DNA from: Comamonas testosteroni TK102 | GTDB lineage: Bacteria; Pseudomonadota; Gammaproteobacteria; Burkholderiales; Burkholderiaceae_C | Length of the DNA stretch: 64,000 nucleotides | Assembly: GCF_000739375.1 (NCBI RefSeq) | Contig: NZ_CP006704.1 | Location: forward strand, 1,240,001 to 1,304,000 | Direction of reading: 5' to 3' | Shown: positions 58,978 to 64,000 of the stretch, piece after piece | How positions within the stretch are numbered: position 1 is the stretch's first letter | Layout of the letters: each line of letters starts with the position of its first letter | The notes under the pieces: model-generated | What the model saw: the letters and a program-made list of their open reading frames with translations, nothing else | Told to the model about the DNA's origin: nothing | Database searches by the model: none | Position numbers and translations under genes: made by a program

Positions 58978-60471
58978 ATGATTGACAACATCAGCTGGCT
59001 GGCGATCTACCCGGAGATCACTCTCCTGGTCATGGCCTGCGTCATTGCCTTGGTGGACCTGGGCATCAATAGTGCCCGTCGCACCGGCACCTATGTTCTG
59101 ACCATGCTCACCCTGCTTGTCGTAGCGGTGATGCAGGGCATGTACGCCGCAAGCGGCAATACCTTCTACGGCTGGGGCAACATGGTTGTCTCGGACGCCA
59201 TGGGCAACTGGCTCAAGTGCTTTGCCACTATCGCCATGATGATCACCATGGTCTACGGTCGCCCCTATGCGGCAGAGCGCGACATGCTGCGTGGCGGTGA
59301 GTTCTTCACGCTGTCCATGCTGGCCCTGCTGGGCATGTTCATCATGATCAGCGGCAACAACTTCCTGGTTCTGTACCTGGGCCTGGAGCTGCTGACCCTG
59401 TCGAGCTATGCGCTGGTGGCTCTGCGCCGCGACCACACCGTGGCCGTCGAAGCCGCCATGAAGTACTTCGTGCTGGGTGCCATGGCTTCCGGTTTCCTGC
59501 TGTACGGCATGTCCATGCTCTACGGTGCCACCGGTTCGCTGGATATCGGTCAGGTCTTCAAGGCCATCAATTCCGGTGAAATCAAGCACCAGGTGCTGGT
59601 CTTCGGTCTGGTCTTCGTGGTCGCCGGTCTGGCCTTCAAGCTGGGCGTCGTTCCCTTCCACATGTGGGTGCCCGACGTCTACCAGGGGGCACCTACTGCC
59701 ATCACCGCCCTGATCGGCGGCGCGCCCAAGCTGGCTGCCTTTGCCATGACCATCCGCCTGCTGGTGGACGGCCTGCTGCCCCTGGCCATCGACTGGCAGC
59801 AGATGCTGATGGTTCTGGCTGTCTGCTCCCTGCTCATCGGCAATCTGGCTGGTCTGCAGCAGACCAGCCTCAAGCGCATGCTGGCTTATTCGACGATTTC
59901 CCAGATGGGCTTTGTGCTGCTGGGCCTGATGTCGGGTGTGGTGGATGGCAAGGTCGATCCTGCCACCGTCGAAAACGCCTACAGCTCGGCGATGTTCTAC
60001 ATCGTGACCTATGTGCTGACCGCTCTGGCGTCCTTCGGCGTGATCCTGCTGCTGGCCCGTGAAGGCTTTGAAAGCGAAGAGATTGCCGATCTGGCAGGCC
60101 TGAACCAGCGCAGCCCGCTGTACGCCGGCGTGATGGCCATCTGCCTGTTCTCCATGGCCGGTATTCCTCCGCTGGTCGGCTTCTACGCCAAGCTGTCCGT
60201 GCTGCAGGCCCTGGTCGCTTCGGGCAGCAGCCTGTACATCGGCCTGGCCGTGTTTGCCGTGATCATGTCGCTGATCGGCGCCTTCTATTACCTGCGCGTG
60301 GTCAAGGTCATGTACTTTGATGCTCCAATCACTGCTACCAGCGTGTCCGCTCCTCTGGATGTGCGCGTTGTGCTGACGATCAACGGTGCGCTGGTTCTGC
60401 TGCTGGGCATTCTGCCCGGCGGGCTGATGGCCTTGTGCGCTGACGCCGTTGTGCGTGCCCTGGCTTCCTGA
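58978..60471 (+). CDS. nuoN: NADH-quinone oxidoreductase subunit N
   Basis: Third antiporter-like subunit, 497 residues. [20 protein letters not shown] with the key glutamate, [20 protein letters not shown] and [18 protein letters not shown]. Last gene of the 14-gene complex I operon; a terminator follows at once. Confidence 0.97.
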   Translation: MIDNISWLAIYPEITLLVMACVIALVDLGINSARRTGTYVLTMLTLLVVAVMQGMYAASGNTFYGWGNMVVSDAMGNWLKCFATIAMMITMVYGRPYAAERDMLRGGEFFTLSMLALLGMFIMISGNNFLVLYLGLELLTLSSYALVALRRDHTVAVEAAMKYFVLGAMASGFLLYGMSMLYGATGSLDIGQVFKAINSGEIKHQVLVFGLVFVVAGLAFKLGVVPFHMWVPDVYQGAPTAITALIGGAPKLAAFAMTIRLLVDGLLPLAIDWQQMLMVLAVCSLLIGNLAGLQQTSLKRMLAYSTISQMGFVLLGLMSGVVDGKVDPATVENAYSSAMFYIVTYVLTALASFGVILLLAREGFESEEIADLAGLNQRSPLYAGVMAICLFSMAGIPPLVGFYAKLSVLQALVASGSSLYIGLAVFAVIMSLIGAFYYLRVVKVMYFDAPITATSVSAPLDVRVVLTINGALVLLLGILPGGLMALCADAVVRALAS

Positions 60472-60483
60472 TAAGACGAACGT

Positions 60484-60511
60484 GATGAGGGCTTGATGCC
60501 CTCATCGCTTT
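60484..60511 (+). terminator. Intrinsic terminator after nuoN
   Basis: Nine-bp perfect stem GATGAGGGC / GCCCTCATC with a TTGAT loop, then GCTTTTT. Confidence 0.85.
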
Positions 60512-60527
60512 TTCTAGGAATGGCTTT

Positions 60528-60833
60528 GTGTCTATAACCGCCTCTATCTGGCTCATCATCTTGGCTGCCCTTGTGGCAGCCAATTTGCCTTTTATCAACC
60601 AGCGTCTGGGCATTGTCGGCCCCGTCATGGCCGGTCGCAAACCGCTGTGGGTGCGCCTGCTGGAAATGATTGCCCTGTATCTGCTGGTGGGCGGCCTGGG
60701 CTTGCTGCTGGAGCGCCGCGCCGGCCAGATATCTCCCCAAGGCTGGGAGTTCTATGCCATCACTGCTACGCTGTTTCTGACGCTGGCATTTCCCGGCTTT
60801 GTTTATCGCTATCTGGTTCACCGCAAGGGTTGA
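60528..60833 (+). CDS. DUF2818 family membrane protein
   Basis: 101 residues from a GTG start, with CTAGGAATG upstream. Three hydrophobic helices (ASIWLIILAALVAANLPFIN, MIALYLLVGGLGLLLE and FYAITATLFLTLAFPGFVYR). It has the pattern of DUF2818 proteins, which I recall next to nuoN in Burkholderiales and which may be an accessory of complex I; this is an inference from place only. Confidence 0.85.
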   Translation: MSITASIWLIILAALVAANLPFINQRLGIVGPVMAGRKPLWVRLLEMIALYLLVGGLGLLLERRAGQISPQGWEFYAITATLFLTLAFPGFVYRYLVHRKG

Positions 60834-60841
60834 GTGGCGCC

Positions 60842-61354
60842 ATGAAAGTGCTTGATCTTCACTGCCCGGCAGGCCATGTCTTCGAAGGCTGGTTTGCTTC
60901 GGAAGATGATTTTCAGAATCAGCTGCAGCGCAAGCTGGTGCAATGCCCTGTTTGCGGCGACAGCGATGTGACCAAGCGCTTGAGTGCTCCCCGTCTCAAT
61001 CTGGGCGCACAGCCGCCCAAAGCTGCCCAGGCTTCGCAACCGGCCCCTGCCGCAGCGCCGGTACTTCCTGCGGCCAGTCCCGAAATCAGCGCCGAGGCGC
61101 GCGCGCATCTTCAGTCCATGCAGGCAGCATGGATGCAGTGGTCGCGCAAGGTCGCTCAAAGCAGCGAGGATGTCGGCAAAAAATTTGCCGAAGAGGCGCG
61201 CCGCATTCACTACGGCGAAACCGAGGAACGCGCCATTCGCGGTCAGACCAGTGCCCGGGAGGCCATGGAGCTGATCGAAGAGGGCATTGGCGTCCTGCCC
61301 CTGGCCCTGCCCGAGTCGGCCAGCGGTGAAGGCGGAAGCGGCAGCCTGCAATAG
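60842..61354 (+). CDS. DUF1178 family protein
   Basis: 170 residues. The N-terminal half has a possible zinc site: LHCPAGHVFEGWF (C..H) and QCPVCGDSDVTKRLSAPRLN (CxxC). The middle is alanine/proline-rich; the C-terminal half has the conserved KKFAEEARRIHYGETEERAI and GQTSAREAMELIEEGIGVLP of the family. Function not known. Eight bases after DUF2818, probably one transcript. Confidence 0.88.
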   Translation: MKVLDLHCPAGHVFEGWFASEDDFQNQLQRKLVQCPVCGDSDVTKRLSAPRLNLGAQPPKAAQASQPAPAAAPVLPAASPEISAEARAHLQSMQAAWMQWSRKVAQSSEDVGKKFAEEARRIHYGETEERAIRGQTSAREAMELIEEGIGVLPLALPESASGEGGSGSLQ

Positions 61355-61387
61355 GACAACCCTGCCTCCGATCGGAGGCCTGCGGCT

Positions 61388-62176
61388 TCAGTTCAGTTGC
61401 TGATAGACCGCGTTGGCCAGAGCCTGCAGGCGCTCGCGCGGCAGGGAAGCACTCAGGGCATAGCCTTGCCGGCCCTCTATCCAGTAAAAGCCATGGCTTG
61501 CGCCGTCGCTGCTCCACTGAAAGGAGGCAGGGGCGGAAGCGGCTGCCGTCTCGGGATCGAGCACCGAGACATACAGGGTGACGCGCTGGCCCGCCTGATC
61601 CTCGTACATGAACTGGGCGCGGGCCTGGCCGGTCTCTCCGGGCAGCAGCCGCCCGCCCATGAGATGAAAGCCCTGGGCTTCCAGCACCGGGGGCTTGAGC
61701 GCAACGCCCAGCCGCTTGGACAGCCACTGCACCAGATGCGCCTGCTGCTGCGCTGCTACCTCGACGGGGTGTCGCTGCTCGGGCACATAGACGGCATGGG
61801 CAGCCGCCGCCTCGCGCACAAAGCCTGGCAATTGAGCGGCTGTATCGGCCGACAGCGAGCCGGATTTTTGCTGGCCTGCACCATAGCCCAGTCCCAGGCC
61901 CACGCTGAGCATGATGCCTGCGGCCAGCGCATGTGGCCAGCGCCACTGCAGCGCCGGCTTTTGCAGCGATCGCATGAGCTGGGGCGGGACCGGCTCTTCG
62001 AGCAATTGCGCATGCAGAGCCTGAAGGCCGGCGTTCTGGGCCTGAATGGCAGCCATGCGCGCTGCTTCTTCGGGGTGTTCGGCCAGCCATTGCGCCACCG
62101 CCGCAGCGGCATCGGGCTGCAGCTCTCCATCCACCCAGGCATGCAGCGTGGTTTCATCGGGGCGCTGGGGTGTCAT
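61388..62176 (-). CDS. Anti-sigma factor, transmembrane
   Basis: 262 residues. The cytoplasmic N-terminus ETTLHAWVDGELQPDAAAAV resembles the anti-sigma domain of ECF regulators, although no clear HXXXCXXC zinc motif is seen. One membrane helix (about 84-105, HALAAGIMLSVGLGLGYGAG), then a periplasmic part. GAAGGAAAG lies six bases before ATG 62176; ATG 62191 overlaps the sigma-factor stop and is an alternative. It should hold the sigma factor of the next gene inactive until a periplasmic signal arrives. Confidence 0.83.
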   Translation of the reverse strand: MTPQRPDETTLHAWVDGELQPDAAAAVAQWLAEHPEEAARMAAIQAQNAGLQALHAQLLEEPVPPQLMRSLQKPALQWRWPHALAAGIMLSVGLGLGYGAGQQKSGSLSADTAAQLPGFVREAAAAHAVYVPEQRHPVEVAAQQQAHLVQWLSKRLGVALKPPVLEAQGFHLMGGRLLPGETGQARAQFMYEDQAGQRVTLYVSVLDPETAAASAPASFQWSSDGASHGFYWIEGRQGYALSASLPRERLQALANAVYQQLN

Positions 62177-62187
62177 TGCACTTTCCT

Positions 62188-62715
62188 TCATTTGACAGCC
62201 CTCAACACGGTCGTCACGGGTCTTTCTCCTTCCATGAGGCGCCTGAGCTGCTCGCGGGCGCGCGAGAGGCGCGACATCACCGTTCCCACGGGAACGCCCA
62301 GCATCTGCGCGGCTTCGCCATAGCTGAACTGCTCCATGCCGATCAGCAGCAATACCTCGCGGGCCTGCGGCGTGAGATGGGACAGGGCCCGCTCCAGATC
62401 CAGCTGCAGCGCCAGCCTGGGCATGGGGTCGTGGGGCGTGTCCTGGGCCTCGTCAAGCGCCACCATGCGATGCCGCGAGGACTGCTGCCACTGATTGGCG
62501 TAGAGGTTGTGCATCAAGGTCAGCAGCCAGCTGAGCAAGGCCTTTTGCACCTGCTCGGCCGAGGCGGCGACCGGCGGCTGCCACAGGGCCCACTTCTGGC
62601 AGGCGCGCTCCAGGGTGTCCTGGACCAGATCGTCTGCCTGCGCAGCATCGCCCGCCAGCGCGCGCGCATAGCGGCGCAGGCGGGGAATATGGACCAGGGC
62701 GGCGTCGACCTTCAC
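62188..62715 (-). CDS. ECF-type RNA polymerase sigma factor
   Basis: 175 residues from GTG. Region 2 is seen at about 10-75 (LRRYARALAGDAAQADDLVQ, DTLERACQKW, LMHNLYANQWQQS) and region 4 at about 105-160 (QLDLERALSHLTPQAREVLL with EQFSYGEAAQMLGVPVGTVM and SRLSRAREQLRRLM). Alternative sigma factor of extracytoplasmic stress or similar. Its start follows the stop of the lipoprotein gene at once (TGA then GTG), so the lipoprotein is upstream in the same transcript. Confidence 0.92.
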   Translation of the reverse strand: MKVDAALVHIPRLRRYARALAGDAAQADDLVQDTLERACQKWALWQPPVAASAEQVQKALLSWLLTLMHNLYANQWQQSSRHRMVALDEAQDTPHDPMPRLALQLDLERALSHLTPQAREVLLLIGMEQFSYGEAAQMLGVPVGTVMSRLSRAREQLRRLMEGERPVTTVLRAVK

Positions 62716-63105
62716 TCAAGGCTTGGCGACATGCCAGCTATTGTTGAGGAAGCCGTCACCCGTCATGTCGCCGGGTTTGGCATCCTTGACCCAGTGATAC
62801 AGGGGGCGGCCCTTGTAGGCCCATTGCTTGCTGCCGTCGTCGCGCATCACCACGGTCCAGTCGCCGATCGGCGCTGCATTCGCCGGTGCCATCAGAGGCG
62901 GCCAGTTGGTGGCGCAGCCGCCGTTGCAGACGCTTTTTCCGGAGCCTGCAGCATCCTTGTCAAAGACGTAGAGCGTCATCTGGGTCGGTCCTACCAGCAC
63001 GCCATTGAGGGTGGTGGCAGGAGACTTGGCCGGGGCGACCGGGCCGGTCGAGCAGGCCGCCAGCAGGGCGGCAGAAGCGAGCGTCAGCGAAGCGATGCGA
63101 AACAT
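62716..63105 (-). CDS. Secreted repeat lipoprotein (COG4315 type)
   Basis: 129 residues. Lipobox [12 protein letters not shown] marks it as a lipoprotein. The repeat-like fold is seen as VGPTQMTLYVFDKDAAGSGK with VCNGGCATNWPPLM, the two cysteines being conserved, and the second copy WAYKGRPLYHWVKDAKPGDM with TGDGFLNNSWHV. Function unknown; homologues are often found near ECF sigma genes. First gene of the lipoprotein-sigma-anti-sigma unit. Confidence 0.88.
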   Translation of the reverse strand: MFRIASLTLASAALLAACSTGPVAPAKSPATTLNGVLVGPTQMTLYVFDKDAAGSGKSVCNGGCATNWPPLMAPANAAPIGDWTVVMRDDGSKQWAYKGRPLYHWVKDAKPGDMTGDGFLNNSWHVAKP

Positions 63106-63823
63106 GAGGTCTCTCCTTGTGGTTGACCAGCAGTAAACAGTTCTGCACGGGGTTTTATTCCATGCGTTTTCACGCCGGAACTCAAGAGCAGCGCAGCCGG
63201 TTTTTCAGACACGCGCTTCTGCATCGATGAAAAAATATTTTGATAGCTGCTATCGCAAGTTCGCTATGTGTTTCAAAAATAAAACGATTTGAAACTCATA
63301 TAAATAAAGCGCAAGAAGCTTCTGAATCAATAGCGCGATGGCTGATCTTTGTCGTCCTGGGTTTTTGAGGGCGACAAATAGCAAGCATATTTGCGCGCAT
63401 TGGGCTAGTAACCCAGTTACTCCAGTGGGCATTGAGAAACTCAGGGTTTACGGCATCAGGGGCAATCTGGGGAGCGCTGTGCTGCGGGGGCATATTCCAT
63501 TTCGTCTCATTAATATTGATAGCGCAATACATATAAGGGATAAGCTTTTTGCAGCTTCCGAGGTGGATGCTGACATCCTTTGGAGTGCCGCTGTCTCCTG
63601 TGCGACCGCTTTGCTGTCGGGATTCTGAAGTTTGTAATTACTCCTGCTTTGGATGCTTGTTTTACAAGGGATTAGGGAAAGCCTAAGTCTCGCCGGGCAC
63701 CACTCCTAGGAGTTTCCCGCTGCGGCACTGCAGCATGAAAGACCAAGATGCCGCTCAGGCAGAGGAAGCACGGCAAGGTGCTGCCCTCTTTGTTTTGCAG
63801 CATTCAGGACTGATGGCCAGCGC
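63106..63823. other. Gene-free region between the sigma unit and livG
   Basis: No convincing gene in 718 bases. It holds the promoter side of the lipoprotein operon, a repeat copy (63236-63335) and, near 63670-63720, a GGGAAA...TTTCCC inverted pair around the palindrome CTCCTAGGAG (63703-63712), which may be part of the livG promoter region. Short open frames here show no recognisable product. Confidence 0.5.
63236..63335. repeat. Palindromic intergenic repeat, copy 7 (expanded)
   Basis: Left arm TTTTGATAGCTGCTATCGC (63238-63256) and a degenerate right arm AAAGCGCAAGAAGCTTCTGA (63306-63325). The centre is filled by a second dyad GTTTCAAA / TTTGAAAC (63270-63295). Confidence 0.6.
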
Positions 63824-64000
63824 ATGAGCGACCTTATTCTCGAAACCAGGCAACTCACCAAAGAGTTCAAAGGCTTTACCGCGGTCAGCAAGGTGGATCT
63901 GGCCGTGCAGCGTGGCTCCATTCATGCGCTGATCGGGCCCAATGGCGCGGGCAAGACCACTTGCTTCAATCTGCTGACCAAGTTTCTGGAGCCCACTTCC
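63824..64000 (+). CDS. livG: Branched-chain amino acid ABC transporter ATP-binding protein (LivG type), cut by the window edge
   Basis: The first 59 codons are present. MSDLILETRQLTKEFKGFTA is the LivG-type start, and HALIGPNGAGKTTCFNLLTK contains the Walker A motif GPNGAGKT (about residues 41-48). The rest lies beyond base 64000. The gene should belong to a liv transport operon to the right. Confidence 0.88.
   Translation, partial: MSDLILETRQLTKEFKGFTAVSKVDLAVQRGSIHALIGPNGAGKTTCFNLLTKFLEPTS

Noticed and set aside
61364..61379. 16-base palindrome GCCTCCGATCGGAGGC between DUF1178 and the anti-sigma gene
   Set aside because: Could be a rho-independent terminator without T-run, but evidence is too weak to list as a feature.
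63338..63628. Open frame of 96 codons before livG and two overlapping minus-strand frames
   Set aside because: No ribosome-binding site, no recognised motif, and it borders a repeat copy; could be a gene remnant but this cannot be shown.

Overview
The window looks like a stretch of chromosome from a GC-rich betaproteobacterium of the order Burkholderiales, most probably Comamonadaceae (Comamonas or a close relative). This rests on the gene orders grpE-dnaK, rpsF-priB-rpsR-rplI-dnaB, alaA-hom-thrC-mobB-moeA-moaD, moaE-clpB, rpsO-pnp and tpiA-secG-tRNA-Leu-nuoA..N-DUF2818-DUF1178, on the kind of proteins encoded, and on a family of short palindromic intergenic repeats of a type I remember from Comamonadaceae. 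No species can be named from the sequence alone.

Layout. 1-2233: heat-shock genes dnaK (cut by the window edge) and grpE on the minus strand, behind a sigma-32-like promoter. 2345-5498: ribosomal/primosomal operon rpsF-priB-rpsR-rplI, a terminator, then dnaB. 5658-9059: minus-strand genes for a coiled-coil membrane protein, a PIN-PhoH ATPase, a Bcp-type peroxiredoxin and an Mth938-domain protein. 9226-16993: alanine/threonine biosynthesis (alaA, hom, thrC), an unknown secreted protein whose 5' end contains the hom terminator, and molybdenum-cofactor genes mobB, moeA, moaD. 17090-21163: a block of accessory genes (recombinase-like DNA-binding fragment, MFS exporter with divergent TetR regulator, GIY-YIG-like protein with an overlapping partner, two small unknown genes) lying between moaD and moaE. 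21217-32294: moaE, clpB, aldehyde dehydrogenase, acetyltransferase, methyltransferase, dusC and a phospholipase-D lipoprotein; ribD follows at 32329-33438.

33469-40089 is a minus-strand minor-pilin operon (fimT-pilV-pilW-pilX-pilY1-pilE) that is visibly AT-richer than everything around it and probably was acquired or exchanged horizontally. 40169-45747 holds a small secreted basic protein, rpsO, pnp with a long leader hairpin, a quinone-oxidoreductase-like gene, tpiA and secG. 45867-60471 is tRNA-Leu(GAG) followed by the complete 14-gene complex I operon nuoA-N, with ATGA overlaps at D/E, E/F, G/H and J/K. It is followed by DUF2818 and DUF1178 genes, then on the minus strand a lipoprotein / ECF sigma / anti-sigma cluster, and finally the start of a livG-type ABC transporter gene.

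Most of the window is core metabolism. The observations most worth a second look are the palindromic repeats that sit directly before start codons lacking a Shine-Dalgarno sequence, the intrinsic terminator inside the signal-peptide region of the gene after hom, the roughly 110-nt hairpin before pnp, the palindrome in the spacer of the putative peroxiredoxin promoter, and the accessory block between moaD and moaE. I found no CRISPR array, no intact insertion sequence and no prophage.
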